IMG/VR virus record: IMGVR_UViG_3300006810_000193
Coordinates: 1 to 32,572 of that record
Origin: a virus
DNA length: 32,572 bases
Direction: 5' to 3' (one strand)
Both the position numbers and the translations under genes were made by a program. Below, piece by piece: positions 15,401 to 22,800 of the stretch (the first letter of the stretch is position 1; the number at the start of each line of letters is the position of its first letter). The notes under the pieces were generated by a model that searched no databases, was not told where the DNA came from, and saw nothing but the letters and a program-made list of their open reading frames with translations.

Positions 15401-18230
15401 TGTAGGTGCAGAGATTGATTTAATCACTAATCATCACCTACCTTCAAATTGGGGAGTAAATCCATCAAATCCTGATTTAGGTATCGGTTTAGTTGTTGGA
15501 AAATTTGTTACTGAAGTATCTTCAGAAGGCACGTTTACGGGAAGTAGTGATACAATTACCGGGATTAATACTTCCGGAATCTCTACTGGAATGGAACTAC
15601 AAAATAGTGATAATGTTGCATATGGACAAACAGTAACAAACATTGGAAATTCTGAAGTTACAATTAGTAGTTCCAGCTACATTGGTCATGGAACAACATC
15701 TATTAATTTTGGTTTTAGAAAACCACTCGGTGGATCTGGATATTTTAATAATCCAACCGTTTCAATTGCTACTACAACATCTGGAACTGATGCAGTAATT
15801 ACTGCAACGGTAGGTGCGGGTGGAACCGCAATATTCAATATTATTACTGCCGGATCTGAGTATCCGGACTATCCACAGGCATTTGTTTCTGAACCTTCTT
15901 ATGAAAATCTTGAAGTTGTTGGTGTTTCTAGAGTAGGTCTTGGTGCAACTACTGATACTGGAGTTGGATTACTAATGGATATTGAAGTTGGTGCAGCAGC
16001 AACAACTGGAATTGGATCAACAACCAGCGAAGTTAGAGGATTTAAAATTAAGAGACAGGGATATTCATTTAAAAAGGGTGATATATTCACTCCTGTCGGA
16101 CTAGTAACCGCTACTGGATTGTCTTCTCCAATTGAACAACTTCAATTTGAAGTCTTAGAGACCTATGATGATTCATTTGCAGCATGGCAATTTGGTGAAC
16201 TTGAATTTATTGATACGATTAAACCATATCAAGATGGTATTAGAACTAGATTCCCATTATTCTTCAAAGGTGAGTTGTTTAGTGTTCAGGTTGCAGAAGA
16301 ATCAAGAATGAATGTTGAAAATTCACTCTTAATCTTTGTCAATGGAGTATTACAGAATCCTGGAGAAAATTATTCCTTTAGTGGTGGAGCATCATTTACA
16401 TTCTCAGAACCACCTAAAACGGGAGATCAAATAGCAGTATTCTTCTATAGAGGAACTGCAGATATAGATGATAGGCAAATTGGTTCTGTCATACCAACTT
16501 TGGAAAGAGGTGATGAGGTTCAAGTTAAGGAATATTTGAATATTTCTGGACAAAATTCCAGAAGAGTTTTTGATTACAAAGAATCTGATGTATTAGAAAC
16601 TTCTCCATATAAAGGTAAAGGAGTTTTTGGAGAGGATTCTGGTGAGATTGGAAGAACTTTTAGACCAGTTTCTTGGACTAAACAAAAGAAAGATTTAGTT
16701 CTTGGTGGAGATATTGTATATAAAACAAGAAGATCCTTACTCGGACAAATATATCCAACAACTAATATCATTAAAGATGTCAATCCAGGTGATACTGAAA
16801 TGTATGTTGAAAATGTAGATTTGTTAGTCTATGAAAATCCTTCTGCATTTCTAGGAGAACAAATTAAATTATTCCTTATTGATGATAATACAGATTTTGT
16901 TCCTGCAGAATTTAATGTGGGCATTTCAAATGGATCTATTGACACGTTTGAAATAACCAATCCAGGAGCAGGTTATACAAGTAATGATGGATCTCTTACA
17001 TTAATTGTAAATGATCCACCATATACTATAAGACCTGGATGGCCAGATACGGTTGAAGTAGAAGAAGGAAATCTTATCAATGTTTCAAATAATTTATCCC
17101 TTCCTCCACAAAGATCTTCAGTTGGAATACTAACTGTAGCGATTGGCATTGGTGGAACTCTCATGAACCCTTCAATAACAAATTCTGGTGCTGGTTATAC
17201 TGTAGCACCAACTGTTGCTGCCCCATTACCACCTGCAAATGAGGAAGTTGTTGGAGATTTGAATACATTAGAAGGATTTAGTGGTATTGTTACTTCAATA
17301 CGTCAAAGTGGAACTTCTGGTGGAGAGGTAGTTCAATTTAGTTTAGATAATCCATTGGAAGACTGGGTATGGGATACTAGTTATGTTGGTTCCGATACTG
17401 GAAGTGTTGTAATCCAGGATACTACAGTTCCATTTTACAGTGGTGGTACTGGTGTTGAATGGACAGTTTATTTTGTTGATAGAGTATTTACTAAGATAGT
17501 AATGACTAATAGGGGTTCTAACTATCCATTTGACCTAGCTTCCGCACAAGCTCTTAATTCTAACTTTGGTTATCCAATCAAAATTACACCAAGTATACCT
17601 CAGGCATCCAGTTCATCTTCGATACAAATTGATAAGGTAATGGCTTCAGCACATAATATTGCCAAAATTGAATTTGATCTTAGAGAACAATATTTAAATG
17701 ATAATATGGATGCAATTAATAATAATGATTTTAATGAAGATGGTACTTTGGGAGTAGGTGATTACATATCTATTACAGGCACTAGTGTTCCAAGAGGTGA
17801 TTATTTTGAAACATTAGATCTTGCTGTTCAATCACAAATAGTTCTGGGTTCTGCTAATTATGATAGTTCTGGTAGACAATCTTCTGGTAGACCATCAGTT
17901 TCAATAGCATCAACATATATGGATTCTATTTACAAAGTAGAAGAATATGATAGAAAAGATGGTAATAGAACCGGAATTATAACATCTTTTGCTTATATTA
18001 ATGATTTGACTAATCTTCCAACTGCAGATGTGAGTGATGGGGCTGCGATTGGTAACTTCTCTTGGGGTAAAATTGGAATTACTAATACTATTACCGGCAC
18101 ATACAAAGTGTTTGGTAATACTGTTGATGCAGATTTGACAAATTACACAACTGTCCAGAGAAGAAGTTCTGGTCTCAGAGATACTGGATCACTGACTCCA
18201 GGACCTGGAATTGCTATAACATCCAATTAA
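6486..18230 (+). CDS. Giant baseplate/virion structural protein (main part; gp7 position)
   Basis: From TTG 6486 the frame gives 3,914 residues, but coding potential begins at 6336, directly after the TAA, and is continuous with the frame from 5097. TTG 6486 has no ribosome site, so this start is only formal. The protein is a string of beta-rich modules. At least seven copies of an 'H.F..GD.V.Y' module lie between about 7.7 and 14.3 kb, with a related copy near 7.0 kb. Many 'G.GY...P.v.i' repeats are present. A YHYH-like domain is at 8979-9306 (GWAYDGNPIYGAY, NGRYAKTNEFPNGVYAYYAT, FPYFIG). Three 'I.VNG..Q.P' modules are near 14.57, 15.16 and 16.34 kb, and there is an 'SSGNTAYV' module near 12.45 kb. 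It lies between gp6 and gp8, like T4 gp7, but is about four times as long. It presumably forms the wedge periphery and carries fibre or receptor-contact parts. I see no membrane segment or protease motif. Confidence 0.85.
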   Translation: MKTNIDKSQFKVGDRIEIIDRGSREVVYPLLPGDIPFVESVDQNSEGLLNSLSLRNFNPELETGKLYSIRRIINKASSVSVPIEYGNDQIISDIQNLYTNKIGEEEYAYVASNGLPSSEFRDSQVYNFDIDPETQKRPKIPSVIDIDQAIYQYQIDQTSVDPLQDVDQQTLLSSGVKRFTTISFPDRVKFLTGDRVYYYPESNPLIGLVEGSYYVKVFDNARKINLYTSKSHIGSSVPSLSFYASSTGIGTHTFTLYEHRSNLIKPKKIFKKFTLNPNLESGNNQETTPGPTGMLINGVEIGNYKTEDKIYYGPLTSVNVISPGKNYDVINEPKLKITSPNNGIDANVQTVVTGKIEDIILDSRDTKFNLDGEVSVNISGGNGTGGLFAPIIVRKRLELLFNANPVTQGGGIGTATNQITFIDEHGLIDGQSIIYRNETNSPNVPIDSDGNTLPDTTLINNASYFVRVDNNKTIQLFESAFDYQNNNPVLFNLNVTTAEYGYGGIQKFLVGEDSSVLSEIKILDSGSFTNRKLIVKPVGINTLNNTINFKNHGFNSGELIEYNFDSTTGIGISITPNIGLSTSTDTNYLVLKVDDDSFRICDAGIGGTITSNFDKEKFVRFHSSGSGYHYFKYPDIKVSVTVRSSGYGEKNIRAFPVIKGSIVDAYLYESGSGFGSNILNFEKTPSINVIEGKKAQISPVISSGLVIDTNIQFSGYDYFSTPEITVFDPTGSGSGAKLIANVEDGKINEVIIQNSGRGYSDSSRIEIVNSGSGALFESNVRPLNVNNVNKIPEKQYQILKDINGTSLNYLISGYYDNLRQTFRDTGSSNSNIIGWAYDGNPIYGAYSQTDPNDKTSPTKRMESGYNLSLDNIPDRPSITDFPLGFFIEDYSFDGSGDLDKNNGRYAKTNEFPNGVYAYYATIDINNNPVFPYFIGNNYRSNILDDNKTLDQDFDLNNSGFLRNTFPYKISELNSDNDFIIETNEISRQKTKIESIRSGPIDQIEIINPGTNYNVGDELVFDNTKTEGGGAIAKVSLVGGKTIENIQQNIVNYDQSVVTWEDNTTLRITTPSEHNFSSGDYVSISGIATVIPSPPILKLEGAYKKITVDQPVVLTLEDEIVASPESPAGYATTEIFVSNISEKLSPDTELLIGDETLTILNIFPNENALRVQRGNPSETHSVGASLTAKNYDFTIKENFESFDSKLNNKVYFNPHESVGLGTTAGETYSVTLGFGTSRTISRSILSGSIYLENHKFNVGDKVRLHLNDVNGNGTLNSRIPVTDTLGTPNIIEILDGDVLYIAKKTPNSVGLATNKDDLNNILYYREPFTATNIDNYYLVSNYNQEYANIDKITATVSISTSHGLVNGDIVKLSVEPNLNVGVGTSISVKVIRNYDQTIGINTVLSGISSYPQSGNNLPWVFTTSPQKHNFKTGDKILYSNINSIVLGYGSSDFHLTANDSDPEMQNVSFYARVLSDTDFSVSETYEDTFKPSVNGKTSLSITNGPNAPTDPSWSWGGNIHVWTLVNPQIEVTKGNNIVFDVSDPSLVGNNFKIFYDEDFNNEFITDSNSETFNVASVGTVGVSSNASVTINYSGALPKKLFYNLESSSGLGISTVSKDVVNYNRISYVDSNYTGSYPVIGIGTTTDVTFDISLTKESERVSYAKSESSKLEYNTLSHTAIGPIKNIDVVSRGENYKKLPPITSIESKLGNGAILICNSDIIGSINEVEILDTGFEYSSDQTLSPRAFVSPSVSLRNSNILKDIEVIKGGLNYTNPPTTVLVDSITRDSIKGGLINANLSAQSISSIDIEITPYGVSGDAELFVENNSNGISIISVESSNSGIFTCTLNTPILGFSQDSIINVGDLVYIEGIQKYSEDGSGFNSSDLGYRFLKVSGYQKLSEDRITIDASEYTSNTGIAKTIQDSSGTIINKKNYPEFNVITQSSLFSVGESLLVNGVEVDLKVESNTNDTDLKVVGSYELFVNDKIVGKSSGNTAYVSTIEKADAVYKVDYSIKKRFGWQSTTGRLSEDYQVIPDNDYYQTLSYSIRSPLTWDEVKTPVNNLVHVSGMKNFADTEIMSNNDSISGITSANTDLDIFLDLISEQRVDTIHNFDNARVIDVVNGISKILEFEKSVFIPYTEAITNSVLKIDDISPEFSQFESEPLPYRDLFEINPVRDYRNYTFKLTSVDGTQLQLTRLAILSNPSEESFSLEQESLANVGTGITHLDGELYGEFSLVTTEFEETFLRFTPKDPFTTEYDIKYLEKRFGDSAVGVATTSIGFIDLVSAVTGVTTGVGTRDLISLPKNDYTSVYIDVSLNTLISNNLNVVRLYATHDGAASSITSYMFDSETTNISKEPIGIFTSVIDGDDFKIRYTNDEEIETVVVRARSICFGDYDQSLNPEDTYHFNLPGQPEGSERSVFYKSTHVETSDTASNLPIGICTVNKNTVDAIQSVVEVTVSGSAGAAYTGTALYDVTFLSDSTNTYSQEGPALYRTDDVSGIGTFGAELVNNDFIVNFYPNDRQNQGTITIKALSECYYRDVDTVNIAPPLQYGSVIETLKTFEYFALEGERINKKNFVLRHETVPIFAKTINPQDTTQFNPSTGIFNIPNHFFSDGEEVSYTATSTFIGVTPSKIQYDNGGTLTDLPDTVYISLESDFEYDTFRIKLSPGGSALTNLTTGGGNAHIFSMSKSLSKAILSIDGMVQSPIAFTNITYNLQGNVNGEVTAEATTFALSGITTVNVSDIIKVDDELMVVRSVGFGTTSLGPVTGIGQTTIVTVERGILGTEPSLHSDYTGTPGVGIASIFKGSYNIINDEVHFIDAPKGNSSITRTENNLKFQTSEFTGRAFLRKDYSTNRIYDDISNEFNGIGRTFTLTVNGSSDVGIGTSGGNGLVLINGIYQTPSALNNPENNFEIIEEAPSVNVPSGISSVRFTGLTTSGGIFISEEDVNQNQIPRGGLIVSIGSSGGLGYAPLVGAEIDLITNHHLPSNWGVNPSNPDLGIGLVVGKFVTEVSSEGTFTGSSDTITGINTSGISTGMELQNSDNVAYGQTVTNIGNSEVTISSSSYIGHGTTSINFGFRKPLGGSGYFNNPTVSIATTTSGTDAVITATVGAGGTAIFNIITAGSEYPDYPQAFVSEPSYENLEVVGVSRVGLGATTDTGVGLLMDIEVGAAATTGIGSTTSEVRGFKIKRQGYSFKKGDIFTPVGLVTATGLSSPIEQLQFEVLETYDDSFAAWQFGELEFIDTIKPYQDGIRTRFPLFFKGELFSVQVAEESRMNVENSLLIFVNGVLQNPGENYSFSGGASFTFSEPPKTGDQIAVFFYRGTADIDDRQIGSVIPTLERGDEVQVKEYLNISGQNSRRVFDYKESDVLETSPYKGKGVFGEDSGEIGRTFRPVSWTKQKKDLVLGGDIVYKTRRSLLGQIYPTTNIIKDVNPGDTEMYVENVDLLVYENPSAFLGEQIKLFLIDDNTDFVPAEFNVGISNGSIDTFEITNPGAGYTSNDGSLTLIVNDPPYTIRPGWPDTVEVEEGNLINVSNNLSLPPQRSSVGILTVAIGIGGTLMNPSITNSGAGYTVAPTVAAPLPPANEEVVGDLNTLEGFSGIVTSIRQSGTSGGEVVQFSLDNPLEDWVWDTSYVGSDTGSVVIQDTTVPFYSGGTGVEWTVYFVDRVFTKIVMTNRGSNYPFDLASAQALNSNFGYPIKITPSIPQASSSSSIQIDKVMASAHNIAKIEFDLREQYLNDNMDAINNNDFNEDGTLGVGDYISITGTSVPRGDYFETLDLAVQSQIVLGSANYDSSGRQSSGRPSVSIASTYMDSIYKVEEYDRKDGNRTGIITSFAYINDLTNLPTADVSDGAAIGNFSWGKIGITNTITGTYKVFGNTVDADLTNYTTVQRRSSGLRDTGSLTPGPGIAITSN
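8979..9306 (+). other. YHYH-like domain inside the giant protein
   Basis: The segment reads IIGWAYDGNPIYGAYSQ, then SPTKRMESGYNLS, then an aromatic and acidic stretch with GDLDKNNGRYA, then EFPNGVYAYYATID and NNPVFPYFIGNNY. This closely follows my memory of the YHYH family found in secreted bacterial proteins and some cyanophage structural proteins. The YHYH motif itself is not present in the usual place before GWA.DG.PIYG. Confidence 0.65.
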
Positions 18231-18255
18231 CTCTAAAAAACAACCAAAAAACTTC

Positions 18256-18263
18256 CATAAATA
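18256..18263 (+). promoter_or_regulatory. Late promoter box CATAAATA before gp8
   Basis: CATAAATA matches the T4-type late box at seven of eight positions and lies 19 bases before ATG 18283, in one of the few gaps (52 bases) of the baseplate cluster. The expected leader is about 13 bases with no Shine-Dalgarno site. It would uncouple gp8 and the second giant gene from the first. Confidence 0.65.
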
Positions 18264-18282
18264 CCTAAAAAACTGATGTAAT

Positions 18283-19860
18283 ATGGCAGCTATAGTAACA
18301 GATCAATTTAGAATCCAAAATGCAACAACATTTATAGATTCTCTGACAAATAATTCCTATTATGTATTTTTAGGACTTGCAAATCCTTATGATGCTGGTG
18401 GAAGTAGTATAGGATTTGGAAGAACTACATCTTGGGATCCAGATAGTGCTGGAGGTTCAATACCACCTCCACCGGTAGATAATCAAAGTTATTTGTCTCA
18501 TTATAGAGATACTATATTGTTTGGAAAAAGAATATCTCAATCCAATGTGAGAAGAGTTATAAAAAAAGTAGAGTGGTCTGCAAATACCAGATACGATATG
18601 TATCGTCATGATTATGACATTTATAATCGTTCTCCTAATTCAGATTCCTCAAAATTGTATGATTCAAATTTTTATGTAGTAAATAAGGATTATAGAGTTT
18701 ATATTTGCCTCTATAATGGATCTAGTGGAAATAATTTAAAAGGAGAACCGTCTCAAGATGAACCACTTTTTACTGATTTAGAACCTTCGGTTGCCGGAGA
18801 TAGTGGTGATGGATATATTTGGAAATATCTTTTTACAATAGCTCCATCAGATATTGTAAAGTTTGATTCTACAGAGTATATTGTATTGCCAAATAATTGG
18901 TCAACTAGTACGGATTTTGAAATAAAATCTATCAGAGATGCTGGTAACTCTACATCCAATAATAACCAAATAAAAATCGTATATATTGAAAAATCTGGAA
19001 ATACTTTTTATAAAACTGGAACATACCCAATATTAGGAGATGGTACAGGTGCAGAAGTTCAAATTACAGCAAATAATTCCGGAGAAATTGTTAGGACAAA
19101 GGTAATTAATGGTGGTAGTGGATATACTTATGGTATTGTAGATTTAAAATCTCAATCATCTATACCTTCATCAAGTTTGGCAAAACTAGTCCCAATTATA
19201 CCCCCATCAAAAGGACATGGATATGATATTTACACCGAACTTGGTGCAGATAAGGTATTAATTTATGCTAGGTTTGATACTTCAACAAAAGAATTTGTGG
19301 CAAATACAAAATTTGCTCAAGTGGGAGTCATAAAAAATCCTGAGTCATTAAATTCAAGTTCTGTTATATCAAGCAATACATTTAGTGGATTATATGCAAT
19401 AAAATTGAATGGCACTCCTGAAAATTTACCAATAATTGGTAAAATTATCAGTCAAACAACATCGAATGATCAAAGTAAGTCGGCAAAGGGTTACATTGCT
19501 GCATATGATCAAGAAACAAATGTATTAAAGTATTATCAAGATAGATCATTATATCTTACCAATGCTATTAATACTGTAGATAGTTCTGCTATAACAAATT
19601 CTGGTCAATTATTACCATTTGAATCTTCCGGAATTTCAATTACTGCCGAAAATTTTGAAGGTTCTATTGATACCACTTTTAATGGAAGTACCGTTGAATT
19701 AAATGACGGTATAATTGGATTGGGAGTAACTTTTGTTGGTGGACTTGCTGAACCAGAGATAAATAAAGGTACTGGAGATATTATCTACATCGATAACAGG
19801 TCTATTGTTTCAAGAAGCATTAGACAAAAAGAGGACGTTAAAATTATTCTGGAATTCTAA
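18283..19860 (+). CDS. 8: Baseplate wedge protein gp8
   Basis: Encodes 525 residues; T4 gp8 has 334. The N-terminus AIVTDQFRIQNATTFIDSL followed by YYVFLGLANPYD matches the gp8 start (T4 has AIVTSKFRTEKMLNFYNSI then IYVSFGR). Further on are PPVDNQSYLSHYRDTILFGK, VEWSANTRYDMY and GDGYIWKYLFTI, the gp8 core. A 'G.GY' module (VINGGSGYTYGIVDL, near residue 277) and SKGHGYDIYTELGADKVLI follow in the extra C-terminal part. In T4, gp8 dimerises and stabilises the outer wedge on gp7. It has its own late promoter and ends three bases before the next ATG. Confidence 0.9.
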   Translation: MAAIVTDQFRIQNATTFIDSLTNNSYYVFLGLANPYDAGGSSIGFGRTTSWDPDSAGGSIPPPPVDNQSYLSHYRDTILFGKRISQSNVRRVIKKVEWSANTRYDMYRHDYDIYNRSPNSDSSKLYDSNFYVVNKDYRVYICLYNGSSGNNLKGEPSQDEPLFTDLEPSVAGDSGDGYIWKYLFTIAPSDIVKFDSTEYIVLPNNWSTSTDFEIKSIRDAGNSTSNNNQIKIVYIEKSGNTFYKTGTYPILGDGTGAEVQITANNSGEIVRTKVINGGSGYTYGIVDLKSQSSIPSSSLAKLVPIIPPSKGHGYDIYTELGADKVLIYARFDTSTKEFVANTKFAQVGVIKNPESLNSSSVISSNTFSGLYAIKLNGTPENLPIIGKIISQTTSNDQSKSAKGYIAAYDQETNVLKYYQDRSLYLTNAINTVDSSAITNSGQLLPFESSGISITAENFEGSIDTTFNGSTVELNDGIIGLGVTFVGGLAEPEINKGTGDIIYIDNRSIVSRSIRQKEDVKIILEF

Positions 19861-19863
19861 GAA

Positions 19864-22800
19864 ATGGCTCAAAAAACAAATTTAAATGTAAGTCCATATT
19901 ATGACGATTTTGATTCGTCAAAAAACTTCTTAAAGGTTTTATTTAAACCTGGTTTTCCAGTTCAAAGTAGAGAGTTAAATTCTTTACAATCAATATTACA
20001 AAATCAAGTAGAAGATTTTGGTAGTCATATATTTAAAGAGGGATCCATGGTGGTCCCAGGTAATGCAACTTTTGATGATCAATATTATTCTGTAAAATTA
20101 AATGATACTCAATTTGGAGTAGATTTATCGTTTTACATTGATAAACTTGTAGGAAAAGTAATTACAGGACAATCTTCGGGAACAACTGCAAAAGTTGTAA
20201 GAGTAGTTTTTCCAAAAGAGAGTTCTACAATAGATAATATTACATTATATGTAAAGTATATCAATTCTGACGAAAATTTTGCATTTGAACCATTTAGAGA
20301 TGGCGAAACTTTATCATGTGTAGAAAATGTGACTTATGGAAATACCACTATAAATTCAGGAACAACTTTTGCATCAATAATTGCTACTGATGCAACTGCT
20401 ATTGGATCTAGTGCTTCTATTGATTCTGGAATTTATTTTATCAGAGGTTATTTTGTAGAAGTCTCTAAGCAAACTATTATATTAGATTATTATACAAATA
20501 CTCCATCATATAGAGTTGGTCTTACAATCACAGAGTCATTAGTTTCTGCTAAAGATGATGATTCGCTGTTTGATAACGCTAAAGGATTTACTAATTATGC
20601 TTCACCAGGTGCTGATAGATTAAAAATATCTTTAACTTTATCCAAGAAAAGTTTAGATGACAACAAAGATACAAACTTTGTTGAACTTTTTAGGGTAAAG
20701 AATGGAAAGATCCAAAAAGTAACTGCAAAAACAAGTTATAATCAAATTAGAGATTATCTCGCACAAAGAACTTTTGAAGAATCGGGAAGTTATGCAGTAG
20801 ATCCATTTGAAATAACACTTCAAGAATCCTTGAATGATAGGTTAGGTAATAATGGAGCATTTTTCTCAAATGAAAAAACCAAACAGGGAAATGATCCTTC
20901 TGATGATTTGGCATGTCTTAAAATTGAGAATGGTAAAGCATATGTAAAAGGATATGATATTGATATCATCAATGAAGTTATAGATATTGAAAAACCAAGA
21001 GATACTGATACGTTTAGATCAACAGTTCCTTTTGAGGTTGGAAATTTATTCAGAATTAATAATGTAACTTCTACACCCCAACTAAGAAAAACAGTTACAT
21101 TATATGCTGGACTTGGACAATCTGGACCAAGTTCAAGTTCAGGAGGAGTAGGAGTTGCAAGAGTATATTCATTTAATTTGACAGATGCTCAATATACAGA
21201 CGCTTCCACATCTTGGGATTTAAGACTGTATGACATTCAAACATATACTGCTTTGCAATTTAATACAGATTTTTCAAGAGATGCTGGAGATCATATAAAA
21301 GGTAAATATAGTGGAGCTAGTGGATTTGTAGTTGCAGGAGATGCTGACGATAATTGTAGAGTAAGACAAACATCAGGAACTTTTATTGTTGGAGAACCAG
21401 TTATTATAAATGGAATTGAAACTTCAAAGACAATAATTAGTATTAATACTTATGGAATTCAAGATATAAAGTCAATTGAGCAAGATAACGCAACTCAAGG
21501 ATTTAATAATAGTGGATCAAATTTCACAGCAGATTTCATTTTAGATAGAGAAATCCTTCGAGGTGGAATTGCACAGGTTAATATAACTGCGGAAGGTGCA
21601 GGAATTTCTACAGTTACCGCTGGAGGAAGACCTTTTAATGGTATCAAAGTAAATGATATTATCAGATATCAAAGATCTGGAATTTCTTCAGAAACTTTTA
21701 ATAGAGTAACAAGTGTCGATAATACATTAACTTCATTTACAATCGCTGGTGTCTCTACTGTTGCTAATGTATTTGATGGTGGTCTTAGTAATAGTGAAAT
21801 TACTACTCCAATATCATTAGCAAAACTATTACCAAGAGGAACTGGGAGATTATATGCCCCATTATTTGATGAAAATGTTTCTGAAGTTAATTTATCAGAC
21901 TCTAAACTTAGAGTAATAGGACAAGTTAGAGGTATAGATGTAGGTCCTACCAATACATATGATCTTGCTACATCAGATATATCTGCTTCTACCAATTCTG
22001 AAATAACATTAAATACAGCAACTTCATCCTTTATCGGGTTTGATCAGGAAAATTATTCGCTGTTTTATGATGATGGCACTCCAGTAACTCTTTCGGATGA
22101 TGCATTTTCAATAACTACAGATAGTAATACTGGAAAAAATAGTGCTATCCAGATTAGAGGATTAGTAGATGCATCATCTGCAGGAAAAACCGTCCTTAAT
22201 TTTACTGTAGAAAAGGATAAAATTAAATCCAAAATTAAAGATTATGTTAGATGCTCAACACTGTATGTTGACAAATCAAAATTGGTAGAGTCGGGATCAA
22301 CATCAGACACCTCTTTAAATGATGGTCTCACTTATAATAAGTGGTATGGTCTTAGAGTTCAGGACGATCAAATTTCATTGAACGCTCCAGATGTAGTTAA
22401 AGTTTTAGCTGTTTATGAATCTTTAAATAATCAAAATCCAACACTTGATAGCATTGAATGCACTTCCACCAGTCAAGTGCAAAGCAACGCTATAGTTGGA
22501 GAAGATATTTTAGGTTCTTCTAGTAATGCAATAGCAAGAGTTGTTTCAGCACCATCTCCAAATATTTTAAATGTTGTTTATTTGACAAAAGAAAGATTTG
22601 TTGTTGGAGAATCTATTACATTTAGCGAGTCAAATGTAACTACAATTGTAGAGAATCAAACTAGAGGTTCATATAAGGATATATCAAATTCTTTTGCCTT
22701 AGACAAAGGTCAAAAAGATCAATTCTATGATTATTCGAGATTGATTAGAAAACCAAATACTCCAGATCCTACCAAGACCTTGTTGGTAATTTTTGACAAG

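Noticed and set aside
21669-21995. Minus-strand open frame of 108 codons in the DUF4815-type gene
   Set aside because: Shadow of the coding strand; no promoter or ribosome site.
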